A stretch of DNA of 64,000 nt from assembly GCA_944327225.1 (NCBI GenBank), contig CALVGZ010000008.1, positions 1 through 64,000 on the forward strand, written 5' to 3'. Of this stretch, positions 36,599 to 44,262 are shown piece by piece (the stretch's first letter is position 1; every line of letters begins with the position of its first letter). Under the pieces are notes generated by a model. That model saw only the letters and a program-made list of their open reading frames with translations. It was not told the origin of the DNA and did no database searches. The translations under genes were made by a program, and so were the position numbers. Source of the DNA: Candidatus Gastranaerophilales bacterium. Its GTDB lineage: Bacteria > Cyanobacteriota > Vampirovibrionia > Gastranaerophilales > Gastranaerophilaceae.

Positions 36599-36850
36599 TT
36601 ATTTTCCCTTTAAATTAAATCTTTGATTATATAGGGATTTTATCATATCCAATTGATTTTTTAAAAAGTTTTTAAAAAAGTTATACGGACTATATTCTTT
36701 GTATATTTTATATAAAATAAGACGCATTCTTCTATCCGGAACATCAAAATGTCTTTGAAGTTCTTTTATATATTTATCCATATATTCTTTAACCTTTAAA
36801 TCTTCAAGATTTTTTTCGGTTATTTTTTTGTTTTGAACAAATTTACGCAT
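36599..36850 (-). CDS. Small basic protein of unknown function
   Basis: 83 residues, rich in Lys, Arg, Tyr and Asn, predicted helical, no membrane segment. I do not recognise it. It starts the short transcription unit with the MBL hydrolase, and its stop codon is one base from the hydrolase ATG. The basic character would allow nucleic-acid binding, but there is no motif to support that. Confidence 0.6.
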   Translation of the reverse strand: MRKFVQNKKITEKNLEDLKVKEYMDKYIKELQRHFDVPDRRMRLILYKIYKEYSPYNFFKNFLKNQLDMIKSLYNQRFNLKGK

Positions 36851-36968
36851 AATTGCACCGTTTTTAACTTATTTTATAAAATTTTTATGGTAATTTCATT
36901 GGTATAATTTGTAATAAACTCTAATATACACATGTTTATATTGATGTGTTAGAATTTTGTTGACGATT

Positions 36969-37874
36969 ATGAAGTATTTTGTTAAAAAAAATAATTTCAA
37001 TTTGGTTACAAAAAGTATTTTTGTTTTTTTTGTTATGCTTTTTTTTATTCAAAATGCTTATGCTATTAGAATTGGATTAAGTGAAGGTGTTAGAAAAACT
37101 TATGTCGGAAGTTCTCAAAACGCTTCCTTTAGGGATGCAAATACAGGAAAACTTCTTTTTATTTCCCGTTCTTTTTTTCCTTATTCAATTAAGGCGTACG
37201 GAGATTCAATAGCAATAAAAGTAAAAGGAAGATATTATGATTGCTCGACTAATGCTGTATATATACAAAATCCGGAAAGCAGAGGATTTTTGGCAACTAA
37301 AAAAAGATGGTATAGGGGTGATATTGTAATATATAATATTGAAGGTACATTGACAATAGTTAATTCTTTACCTTTAGAAGAATATTTAATGGGTGTTGTG
37401 CCTGCTGAAATGCCTTCGAAGTGGAATGAAGAAGCTCATAAAGCTCAAGCTATTGCTGCAAGGAGTTATGCTCTTGCAAATTTAAACAAAAGAGGCTCAA
37501 GAGGTTATGACCTTAAGGACACTCCTGCTGATCAGGCTTATGGCGGAGCAAGCAGTGAAACGCCGCAAACTACAAGAGCAGTTCTTTCAACCAGAGGCGA
37601 AGTTTTGACGTATGATAATAAGATTATTCCTGCATATTATCATGCAGCGTCAGGCGGAAGGACAATTTCTGCGGGTCAAGTATGGAATCATGATCTTCCT
37701 TATATTCAATCTGTTGACAGTTTTGATAGAGGCATAAGAAAAAACGGGCATGGAGTTGGTATGAGTCAGTATGGTGCAAACAACCTTGCAAATAGAGGTT
37801 TTAGTGCTCGCCAGATATTAAATTATTTTTATAAAGATATTAATTTTTCAAGAATAAAAACAAAAGAAGACTAA
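36969..37874 (+). CDS. SpoIID/LytB-domain protein
   Basis: Exported peptidoglycan-active or amidase-enhancing protein of the SpoIID family. The signal peptide (about 1-33, ending NAYAIRI) is followed by the SpoIID domain with VNSLPLEEYLMGVVPAEMP, AHKAQAIAARSYALAN and the end block GHGVGMSQYGANNLA. The ATG at 36969 is preferred over upstream TTG codons at 36957 and 36960, because TG-T-TAGAAT at 36947-36955 looks like its -10 and would place the transcript start after them. 301 residues. SpoIID proteins outside spore formers occur in cyanobacteria and relatives. Confidence 0.9.
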   Translation: MKYFVKKNNFNLVTKSIFVFFVMLFFIQNAYAIRIGLSEGVRKTYVGSSQNASFRDANTGKLLFISRSFFPYSIKAYGDSIAIKVKGRYYDCSTNAVYIQNPESRGFLATKKRWYRGDIVIYNIEGTLTIVNSLPLEEYLMGVVPAEMPSKWNEEAHKAQAIAARSYALANLNKRGSRGYDLKDTPADQAYGGASSETPQTTRAVLSTRGEVLTYDNKIIPAYYHAASGGRTISAGQVWNHDLPYIQSVDSFDRGIRKNGHGVGMSQYGANNLANRGFSARQILNYFYKDINFSRIKTKED

Positions 37875-37923
37875 CTTGTTTTTGTAAATAAGCTAAAATT
37901 ATGATTTTTTTAACTTAAAAAGC

Positions 37924-37951
37924 TTGCAAAAGGTTGAAAAATATGTATAAT
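37924..37951 (+). promoter_or_regulatory. Promoter of the HU gene
   Basis: TTGCAA (37924-37929) and TATAAT (37946-37951) with a 16-base spacer, about 30 bases before the ATG, with AAAGGAG in between as the ribosome site. Confidence 0.65.
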
Positions 37952-37980
37952 TATGTTGTATTACTTAAAAGGAGTTAGAT

Positions 37981-38262
37981 ATGAACAAAGAAGAATTGGT
38001 AAAAGCAGTTGCTACAAGCACAAAGCTTTCTCAAAAAGAAACAGCAGAAGTTATTGGTGCTGTTATTGAAACAGTACAAAAAACTGTTTCAAAAGGAAAG
38101 AAAGTTACTTTAGTTGGATTTGGTACTTTTGAAGCTAGAAAAAGAGCTGCAAGAGTTGGAAGAAATCCTCAAACAGGTAAAGAAATTAAAATTGCTGCTA
38201 AAACAGTTCCTGCTTTTTCAGCTGGTAAAAAATTCAAAGAAATGGTAGCTAAAAAGAAATAG
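37981..38262 (+). CDS. hup: HU-family DNA-binding protein
   Basis: Histone-like nucleoid protein of 93 residues. The hallmark block GFGTFEARKRAARVGRNPQT and the DNA-bending arm with NPQTGKEIKI are present, as is the C-terminal PAFSAGKKFKEMV. Strong promoter and AAAGGAG ribosome site. Monocistronic, closed by the hairpin at 38282-38312. Confidence 0.98.
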   Translation: MNKEELVKAVATSTKLSQKETAEVIGAVIETVQKTVSKGKKVTLVGFGTFEARKRAARVGRNPQTGKEIKIAAKTVPAFSAGKKFKEMVAKKK

Positions 38263-38281
38263 TTTCTTTTAAAAAGCTTTA

Positions 38282-38312
38282 AAATGCTCCCTATAAGGGG
38301 AGCATTTTTTTT
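38282..38312. terminator. Terminator of the HU gene
   Basis: Ten-base perfect stem AAATGCTCCC (38282-38291) / GGGAGCATTT (38298-38307) followed by T residues to about 38312. It overlaps the 3' end of the convergent ylxR-like gene, whose stop lies in the stem, and the A-rich left flank means it can serve both strands. Confidence 0.9.
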
Positions 38313-38554
38313 AATTGTTCTTCGATTTTTAAAATTTCATCCATATTTGAACATTTTAGGGCTGAAATTAGTTTTTTCTTTTTAATAAGATTTTTAATAC
38401 AATCAATGTTTTTGCATACATATATACTTCTTCCCAATTCTTTTGAAGAAGGATTTATTTTCAAAAGCCCGTTATTTAATTTAGTAATTTTAATCATAAG
38501 GTCTCTATTTTGAATTTTTAAGCAGCCTTGGCATTTTCTTTTAATTTCTTTCAT
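38291..38554 (-). CDS. YlxR/RnpM-family (DUF448) protein
   Basis: 87 residues with the family's N-terminal C-x-x-C and strand pattern (RKCQGCLKIQNRDLMIKI), then GRSIYVCKN-like text and a basic helix. YlxR folds bind RNA; in Bacillus the protein (RnpM) modulates RNase P. In most bacteria it lies between nusA and infB, but here it follows a methyltransferase gene (one-base overlap). Two extra cysteines are present. Confidence 0.85.
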   Translation of the reverse strand: MKEIKRKCQGCLKIQNRDLMIKITKLNNGLLKINPSSKELGRSIYVCKNIDCIKNLIKKKKLISALKCSNMDEILKIEEQLKKMLPL

Positions 38555-39432
38555 TATTTTATTGCCTTTATAAATGCGGTTTTTGAATTTATTTCAATCA
38601 TATTATTATCTAAAGCGTTTTGGACTTCTAGAATATAATTATTTACTTTTTTTTCTTCAAAATATTCCATAAATCTTTCTTTCATTGATTTTTGGTCAGG
38701 TGCCGGAGGCGTTTGAAACCAATTAATTATTGTTTCTTTCGTTGGAGCATATTTTGAAGAAGCAATTTGTACATTAACGGTAACATTTGAAAAATTAACT
38801 TCAAGAAGGTTTTTGTCTAAACTTTCCGCACTAAAATTAACTAAAGGGTCATCAGGATTTTCCATAAATTCTTTTTCAGCTTTTTTAAAATCATCATAAT
38901 CGCTTATCTGTTTTGGGGTTAAAAGTTCATAATATCTGGTATTTTCGGATATTATAGGTTCAAAAGCAGCATAGATACCATTTTGTTTTAAAACCCTGTA
39001 AAATTCACTAAATACTTGTTTTTTATTTTTTATATGTACCAGAACAGATCTTGTCATTAATCTGTCTAAGTAATTATTTTCAAGTTTTATGTTTGATACA
39101 TCAGTTTTTAAAAATTTTGCATTATTTTTTATATTTGATTCATCCAAGATTTTTTTGCATTCATCAAGGCAGTCTTGAAATTTATCTGAAAATATAAGCT
39201 CTACCTTATCCTCAAATTTTTCCAGCACTCCGAAGGCAAGAAGTCCGGAGCCGCAGCCAAAATCGGCAATTTTTTGCCCTTCTTTTAAATCTGCAAGGTC
39301 TAAAACACCGTTCCTTACTGCTATTAACCAGTTTAAAGTTTGTTCTTTTTGAATTTCATTCATATATGAAAACCTTGTTTTTTTAAGCCAAGTTGACCAA
39401 TTTTTACATATTTCGCTCAATTTTTCCTCCAA
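38554..39432 (-). CDS. Class I SAM-dependent methyltransferase
   Basis: 292 residues. Motif I is KIADFGCGSGLLAFG (about 60-74). An acidic residue follows the second strand (LIFSDKF), and motif IV is replaced by a MTRSVLVHIKNK segment typical of UbiE/Methyltransf_11 proteins. The C-terminal ~90 residues are specific and unrecognised. The small-molecule or macromolecule substrate cannot be assigned. It overlaps the ylxR-like gene by one base. Confidence 0.88.
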   Translation of the reverse strand: MEEKLSEICKNWSTWLKKTRFSYMNEIQKEQTLNWLIAVRNGVLDLADLKEGQKIADFGCGSGLLAFGVLEKFEDKVELIFSDKFQDCLDECKKILDESNIKNNAKFLKTDVSNIKLENNYLDRLMTRSVLVHIKNKKQVFSEFYRVLKQNGIYAAFEPIISENTRYYELLTPKQISDYDDFKKAEKEFMENPDDPLVNFSAESLDKNLLEVNFSNVTVNVQIASSKYAPTKETIINWFQTPPAPDQKSMKERFMEYFEEKKVNNYILEVQNALDNNMIEINSKTAFIKAIK

Positions 39433-39489
39433 ACGTTGTATTTAAAGATTGAAAAGTGATTTTTACTTATTTAACATTTATAATCTATA

Positions 39490-41130
39490 GTGTTAGAACA
39501 TAAGTTTATGATTATGCCTGAAGAACAATCATTAGAAAATAATATTAAATATCTTAGCATGATGTTTGAAGTTAGTACAATTGCTAATCAAACCGATGAT
39601 GTATATGAACTTTTAAGAAGATTGAAAGATTATGTGGCTGAACAAATAGATTCTAATGATATTACTGTTTATCTTCTTGAAAATCAACATTTCAAGTGCA
39701 TTCTTTCAAATGAAAGAGTTAGAAATAATGAATTTTTTGAATGCGAAGAAGGAAATTCTCCGTTTTGGGATGCTGTAAATAAGGCAAAACTTACGGTAAT
39801 GAAAGATTCCGAAGGTGCTCATTTATTTAAGCCTTTTTTGGAATATAATAATATTTTATCCTTGGATCCAAGTCATGTAAGGGTTTTTTTCTATAACTTA
39901 GTTCCTATATGTTTTCTTTTTATAAAAGAAAATCCAGATAATCCTATTTCAAAAGAAACTTTTGATAATTTAAACAGTGCTTTTGATTATATAGAACCTG
40001 TAATTGCAAAGTATCATCGCAAAATTAAAAAAGAAGAAGAAATTGCACAATTACAAAAGTCTTTGCATAATATTTCTATACTTTATAATATTTCTCAAGC
40101 AGTTAATTTCATTGATGATCTTAAAAGGTTATTGCAAGTTATTATTCAAAAGGCATTAATTACTTTGGATGCTGAAAAAGGATCTTTGATGCTTTATGAT
40201 TATTCTTTAAATGCCTTGCAAGTTAGAATTGTATCTGGTTTACAAGATAAAAAATTAGAAGAAGCTATTAATAACGGTGCTGTTCAATGTGCAAAAATTG
40301 GCGTAGGAGAAGGTATTGCAGGAACGGTATTTTTGGAAAGAAAGCCAATAATTACTAATTTAGGTTCTGCCGATCCAAGATTTATTGTTAAAGAAGTCCT
40401 ATCAAATACAAAATCTCTTTTATGCGTACCGTTGATTGCAAAGGGTGAAGTCATTGGTGTAATTAATATTACAAATAAAAAACACGATAAATTGTTTAAT
40501 CAAAAAGATTTGGAGTTTATAACATCTCTTGCAAATCAAGCAGCAATTGCTATAGATAACGCTAAGTTATACGAACTTGCAACAAAAGATGGTATGACAA
40601 AGTTGTATATTTATCGTCATTTTTATACATTACTTGAAAATGAAATCAGAAGATGTTCAAGATACAAAAGAAATATGTCATTAATTATGATGGATATTGA
40701 TAATTTTAAAAGAATTAATGATGCATACGGACATCTTACCGGTGACACCATATTAAAAAATCTTGCAATTGTGCTTCAGGAAAGTGTTAGAAAAATTGAT
40801 ATTCCGGCAAGATACGGCGGTGAAGAATTTGTAGTAATACTTCCCGAAACGGATAAAGAAGATGCTTGTGTTATAGCTGAGCGAATAAGAAAAAACATTT
40901 CAAAGATTGTTGTTAAAGTGAATGAAACACAAGATTTATCTCCGACGGTTTCAATGGGTGTTGCACAGTATTCAACAGATGGCAAAGAAGCAAAAGAACT
41001 TATTAATGCTGCCGATACCGCACTATACCATTCTAAACACAACGGTAAAAATATGGTTTCAACATACGAAAAAGACGGATGCAAAAAAGTTGAACAAATT
41101 AATGTTGATATTCAGTCGCAACTTGATTAG
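39490..41130 (+). CDS. GAF-GGDEF diguanylate cyclase
   Basis: Makes the second messenger c-di-GMP. An N-terminal region (about 10-180) may be a diverged GAF domain. A clear GAF domain is at about 195-365 (AEKGSLMLYDY, GEGIAGTVFLERKPII, LCVPLIAKGEVIGVINITNK). The GGDEF domain runs from about 370 to 535 with an intact GGEEF active site (443-447) and an RxxD inhibitory site (RKID) five residues before it, so product inhibition is likely. The only cyclase in the window that looks active. The frame opens at GTG 39490, six bases after a TATAAT at 39479-39484; ATG codons at 39508 and 39514 are alternatives. Confidence 0.95.
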   Translation: MLEHKFMIMPEEQSLENNIKYLSMMFEVSTIANQTDDVYELLRRLKDYVAEQIDSNDITVYLLENQHFKCILSNERVRNNEFFECEEGNSPFWDAVNKAKLTVMKDSEGAHLFKPFLEYNNILSLDPSHVRVFFYNLVPICFLFIKENPDNPISKETFDNLNSAFDYIEPVIAKYHRKIKKEEEIAQLQKSLHNISILYNISQAVNFIDDLKRLLQVIIQKALITLDAEKGSLMLYDYSLNALQVRIVSGLQDKKLEEAINNGAVQCAKIGVGEGIAGTVFLERKPIITNLGSADPRFIVKEVLSNTKSLLCVPLIAKGEVIGVINITNKKHDKLFNQKDLEFITSLANQAAIAIDNAKLYELATKDGMTKLYIYRHFYTLLENEIRRCSRYKRNMSLIMMDIDNFKRINDAYGHLTGDTILKNLAIVLQESVRKIDIPARYGGEEFVVILPETDKEDACVIAERIRKNISKIVVKVNETQDLSPTVSMGVAQYSTDGKEAKELINAADTALYHSKHNGKNMVSTYEKDGCKKVEQINVDIQSQLD

Positions 41131-41333
41131 TTGTTGCTTGTTAAAATTGTTCTAAAAGCAGCAAGTCCCCTTGCTGAAATTGGTTGTGAGGTTTTTCTTT
41201 GTTCTTTTGCAATAGAAAAAATCTTTACGATTCTTTGAATCTCTTGAACGTTTTTAATCGTGTTTGTTGCATAAACATTTTCAACTTTTTCAGGGGAAAT
41301 GTTGAATAAAGCATTGAGTTCTAATTCTGTCAT
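41127..41333 (-). CDS. Small protein of unknown function, 68 residues
   Basis: Hydrophilic, predicted mostly helical, no membrane segment or signal. I do not recognise it. It converges on the diguanylate cyclase gene with a four-base overlap. The reading frame is short, but it starts with ATG preceded by GAGAAAAG, which is compatible with translation. A regulatory role near the cyclase is possible but unsupported. Confidence 0.5.
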   Translation of the reverse strand: MTELELNALFNISPEKVENVYATNTIKNVQEIQRIVKIFSIAKEQRKTSQPISARGLAAFRTILTSNN

Positions 41334-41493
41334 AACTTTTCTCTCAATTATTAATTACCTTATGTATTAATAAAGTTGTTTAAAAAAAAATAATTGCAGA
41401 ATTGTATTAAAGTTTTACAAAAGTTCATATAAAAAATATGGAACAAAAATACTTCTTATTCGTCTAAATAGTTAAATGCCGTATTTGCTACTT

Positions 41494-41527
41494 AGGCCTT
41501 TGTGGAGAGAACAAGGGCCTTTTTTTA
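41494..41527 (+). terminator. Rho-independent terminator, plus strand
   Basis: Stem AGGCCTTTGT (41494-41503) / ACAAGGGCCT (41511-41520) with one G-T pair and a seven-base loop, followed by seven T. It terminates plus-strand transcription, yet the nearest plus-strand gene ends at 41130. Either the cyclase mRNA runs about 390 bases past its stop, or a short non-coding RNA lies in 41340-41527. No protein frame fills that interval. Confidence 0.8.
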
Positions 41528-42130
41528 TTTAAGTTTTTTTGTATATATCATGCAAAGCGAGACTATGATGCAGTATAAGGCAAATTCAACGGTTTCTTCA
41601 CCACAGATATTATGAGTTCCTTCAAAATATATTTGTAATATTGTAAAAATTATTCCGCAACCCAAAGTCCATACGGGAAATTTTACTTTGTTAATTATTT
41701 CAAAAATGTTAAGCCATATTTTATTTATAATTCCGTATAATGCCATAGCAAATATGTATATACCTACCATAATATGTGCTAAATAGCCGTATTTATAATG
41801 CGACCAAGGGTAAAATTCATTGGGACTGTTTGGTACTTGGCAAAAAATCACTCTGCCATAGCTTAATTCTCTTAAAATCATTAATATGAAAAGCAACGCA
41901 AGAACATTAAAGAATATTTTATATCTTTTAAATCGATAACATAAAACTACTGCTATAAAAAGAGGTATTAAAGAAATATTTTCAAGTAGACTGTTTTCAG
42001 GAATCTCCGTTATATTAAAGATTTTTATGTAAGAAATACTGATAATCAGTATAAATATAACCAGTAAATCTGTTTTTTGAAAACTGAAATCTAAATATTT
42101 TAAAAAATTATTCTTAATTAAACCAAACAT
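41525..42130 (-). CDS. Multi-pass membrane protein of unknown function
   Basis: 201 residues with about six membrane segments. I choose the ATG at 42130 because a promoter, TTACAT-17-TATACT (42140-42168 on the minus strand), ends nine bases before it; a longer frame from 42151 would start inside the promoter. A polar loop near residues 96-120 (FCQVPNSPNEFYPWSHYKYGY) and HNICGEETVEF near the end are the most distinctive parts. No family recognised. Divergent from the FlhA-C paralogue gene. Confidence 0.75.
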   Translation of the reverse strand: MFGLIKNNFLKYLDFSFQKTDLLVIFILIISISYIKIFNITEIPENSLLENISLIPLFIAVVLCYRFKRYKIFFNVLALLFILMILRELSYGRVIFCQVPNSPNEFYPWSHYKYGYLAHIMVGIYIFAMALYGIINKIWLNIFEIINKVKFPVWTLGCGIIFTILQIYFEGTHNICGEETVEFALYCIIVSLCMIYTKKLK

Positions 42131-42139
42131 GACACGAAT

Positions 42140-42168
42140 AGTATAATACATTTTTTATAAAAATGTAA
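42140..42168 (-). promoter_or_regulatory. Promoter of the membrane protein gene
   Basis: On the minus strand TTACAT (42163-42168) and TATACT (42140-42145) are separated by 17 bases. The ATG at 42130 begins nine bases after the -10, so the 5' UTR would be only a few bases long. Confidence 0.5.
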
Positions 42169-42176
42169 AATGTTTA

Positions 42177-42185
42177 TGTTAAAAT
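42177..42185 (+). promoter_or_regulatory. Extended -10 of the FlhA-C paralogue gene
   Basis: TG-T-TAAAAT at 42177-42185, six bases before the ATG at 42192, without a Shine-Dalgarno. It is the same nine bases, at almost the same distance, as at 8177-8185. Confidence 0.5.
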
Positions 42186-42191
42186 TGTTTT

Positions 42192-43703
42192 ATGAGTAAA
42201 TTTAGACAAGAATTTTCAATAAAACAAGTTCCGACAGATGACCCGCTTTTGTTGCAAAATACTTTGAATGCAATGTCAAACGGGGGTTTTGAATTGTATT
42301 CAATTTATGAAGCAGAGCAAAATTCGAAGGTGGTTTATAATTGTATTTTTGTTAAGGAAAGTGAAAATTTATCGGATGAAATTGATGATGATCTTATAAA
42401 TTTTCGTTCTCAAGTTGAAAAAATGCTGTATTCAAAAGAAGAACCATATGAACTTTGTTTAAATCTTCAAAAGAAAATAAGGGATAAAAAAGAAAAAATT
42501 GAACGTGTAAAAAAGTTTCTTGAAAGTTCTAAAGATTCGGAGCGTGAACTTTTAAATGATGAGATAAAAAAAGATATTGATGATTTGAATGATTTAAAAC
42601 GAGATTTAAAAGAGGTTTTGGCTCCTTCTCAGATGTCTAAATTTTTAGGTGAAGAAAAGCTTTCAATCAATTTATCTCAGGAAAATTATTGTCTTTGTGA
42701 TTATCAGGAAGAAAAAAATCTTTTGTCCCAAACGGTAAAAGTTAGACAGGAGTTAACTAAAGAACTTGGATATATTATTCCGAAGGTGCAGTTTATAGAA
42801 AATTCTTCCTTGGATGAGTATGAGTTTACAATAAATGTTCATGGGGTTAGTGTAATTTGTGCTAAGGCGTATCCTAATCATTTAGCTTTTTTTGAGGATG
42901 AGTTAAATATAGAAAGAGTTCCGAATAATTCTTATAAAACAAAAGATCCTTTAACCAAAAGGAAAATGATATGGATTTTAAAAGATGAATGCGAAGATTA
43001 TTGGATTCAAGGATTGGAACCTGCAGAGTATATTGCAAATTATTTAAGTTATTTTGCAATTGTTCATGTTGATGAAATTTTTGATTATGGTGATTTGAAT
43101 CGCTACGTGGATTTTGTAACCAATAAAAATTCGTTTTTAGTTGAAACAATTTTGGGTGAATTTGTAAGTGTTTCTGAGTTGAAGTATATTTTAACTCAAT
43201 TAATTAGAGAAAGGGTCAGCATTAAGGATATAGTTTTTATTTTTGAAAAATTAAATGATTTTTCAGATGATACAACCAAAGCCGATTTGCTGGATAGGCT
43301 TAGAATGGCACTTTCAAGACAAATTTCAGAAAGTGTTGCAACAAAAGAAAAAGAAATTTTTGCTTATGAAATAGATGACGAGACGATTGAATTACTTGAA
43401 AGACAAGCAAACAAAGAAGAAAACAGCGTTAAAATTGATTTATCAAAGTTTGGAAAATTTAAAAAAGTTTTAAAAGAAATGAAAAAAGATATAATTGAAA
43501 AAAACGCTGTCTTAATTGTTCCTCAGCAGTTTAGGCAAATTATTTTTATTCTTGTTTCACAGTTTTTTATGGATATTCCGGTTATTTGCTTTGAAGAAAT
43601 TGCAAGTGATTATAAATTAAATATTATTGAAAAATATAGTTATTTGCTTTGTATTGTTCTATTATATTTGAATTATAAGTTTTGTTTTATTGATAATTAC
43701 TAA
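42192..43703 (+). CDS. Free-standing FlhA cytoplasmic-domain paralogue
   Basis: 503 residues with no membrane segment in the N-terminal 480. Residues about 185-495 match the FlhA C-domain collinearly. QELTKELGYIIPKVQFIENS corresponds to FlhA's RITDNLGYIIPNIRIMDSS. SVSELKYILTQLIRERVSIK corresponds to STSDLRKIFVNLIREKVSIK, and VLIVPQQFRQIIFILVSQFF to the end block of FlhA. The first ~180 residues hold a short alpha/beta stretch and a charged coiled coil (about 95-140). FlhA-C docks chaperone-substrate complexes at the export gate. A soluble copy may be a competitor, adaptor or cargo binder. Unlike FlhA it lies alone, next to tRNA-Lys. Confidence 0.85.
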   Translation: MSKFRQEFSIKQVPTDDPLLLQNTLNAMSNGGFELYSIYEAEQNSKVVYNCIFVKESENLSDEIDDDLINFRSQVEKMLYSKEEPYELCLNLQKKIRDKKEKIERVKKFLESSKDSERELLNDEIKKDIDDLNDLKRDLKEVLAPSQMSKFLGEEKLSINLSQENYCLCDYQEEKNLLSQTVKVRQELTKELGYIIPKVQFIENSSLDEYEFTINVHGVSVICAKAYPNHLAFFEDELNIERVPNNSYKTKDPLTKRKMIWILKDECEDYWIQGLEPAEYIANYLSYFAIVHVDEIFDYGDLNRYVDFVTNKNSFLVETILGEFVSVSELKYILTQLIRERVSIKDIVFIFEKLNDFSDDTTKADLLDRLRMALSRQISESVATKEKEIFAYEIDDETIELLERQANKEENSVKIDLSKFGKFKKVLKEMKKDIIEKNAVLIVPQQFRQIIFILVSQFFMDIPVICFEEIASDYKLNIIEKYSYLLCIVLLYLNYKFCFIDNY

Positions 43704-43722
43704 AATTTATCCATAAAAAATT

Positions 43723-43795
43723 TGCGTCTGGCGCGATTCGAACGCGCGACCTATCCCTTAAAAGGGGAGTGCTCTACCTGCTGAGCTACAGACGC
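43723..43795 (-). tRNA. tRNA-Lys (anticodon UUU)
   Basis: 73-nt cloverleaf on the minus strand. The acceptor stem is GCGTCTG/CAGACGC, the D arm GCTC-AGCAGGTA-GAGC, the anticodon stem CTCCC/GGGAT and the loop CTTTTAA with anticodon TTT. The T arm is GCGCG-TTCGAAT-CGCGC and the discriminator is A. CCA is not encoded. The first pair of the anticodon stem is mismatched (C-U), otherwise all stems pair. Upstream of its 5' end lie the tandem repeats. Confidence 0.97.
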
Positions 43796-44036
43796 AAACT
43801 TTATACTTTATTTAATTTTCAATTGTCTTATCTCAGCAGGTAGAGCATGTGCTTTTATTTACCGTTTCAGCGAGCTTCACCGAGTGCTGAGCTACAGACG
43901 CAAACTTTATACTTTATTTAATTTTCAATTGTCTTATCTCAGCAGGTAGAGCATGTGCTTTTATTTACCGTTTCAGCGAGCTTCACCGAGTGCTGAGCTA
44001 CAGACGCAAACTTTATACTTTATTTAATTTTCAATT
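43782..44036. repeat. Tandem 106-bp repeats made from tRNA-Lys fragments
   Basis: Two identical 106-bp units (43782-43887 and 43888-43993) and a partial third of 43 bp (43994-44036). Each unit starts with the reverse complement of tRNA nucleotides 1-14. At offset 51-66 it has CTCAGCAGGTAGAGCA, the tRNA D arm in the opposite orientation. Read in the tRNA direction, copies 2 and 3 begin like the tRNA (through nucleotide 17) and then jump past the D loop, between two GCA triplets, to CTC before diverging. The units lie in the 5' leader of the tRNA transcript. They are remnants of local duplication, not functional tRNAs. Confidence 0.95.
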
Positions 44037-44262
44037 ATTTCTTTTGGTTTGGCGAATTTGCCGAATCTAAGAAAATCTTTGCTAAACAAATTTTCAAACA
44101 ATCAATCCTTGATTGCCTATTCAATATATCAAGAACAAAATTTCACGTCAAATATTTTTTTAAAAAAATTAATATTAGCTTACAAGTTATTACCCGATGG
44201 TTGATTTAAGATTTTTTTTCGATTTGTTATTTTTTAGATATACAATTTTGAAAGGTTAAGAA
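44037..44262. other. Non-coding AT-rich gap
   Basis: No gene is visible. The only structure is a short perfect hairpin, CAATCAA-TCC-TTGATTG at 44099-44115, without a T run. The last 20 bases hold the GAAAGGTTAAG ribosome site of the next gene. Confidence 0.5.

Noticed and set aside
36957-36962. TTG start codons for the SpoIID-like protein
   Set aside because: They lie inside or next to a probable -10 box, and the ATG at 36969 begins a standard signal peptide.
43782-44036. Possible CRISPR-like array
   Set aside because: Only two full units with identical 'spacers', a 106-bp period and obvious derivation from the neighbouring tRNA; no cas genes.
44099-44115. Hairpin CAATCAA-TCC-TTGATTG as a terminator
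   Set aside because: No T run on either strand and no gene end close by.
43700-44262. Integrated element at tRNA-Lys
   Set aside because: No integrase gene, and the repeats are on the 5' side of the tRNA, whereas most integrases use the 3' end.
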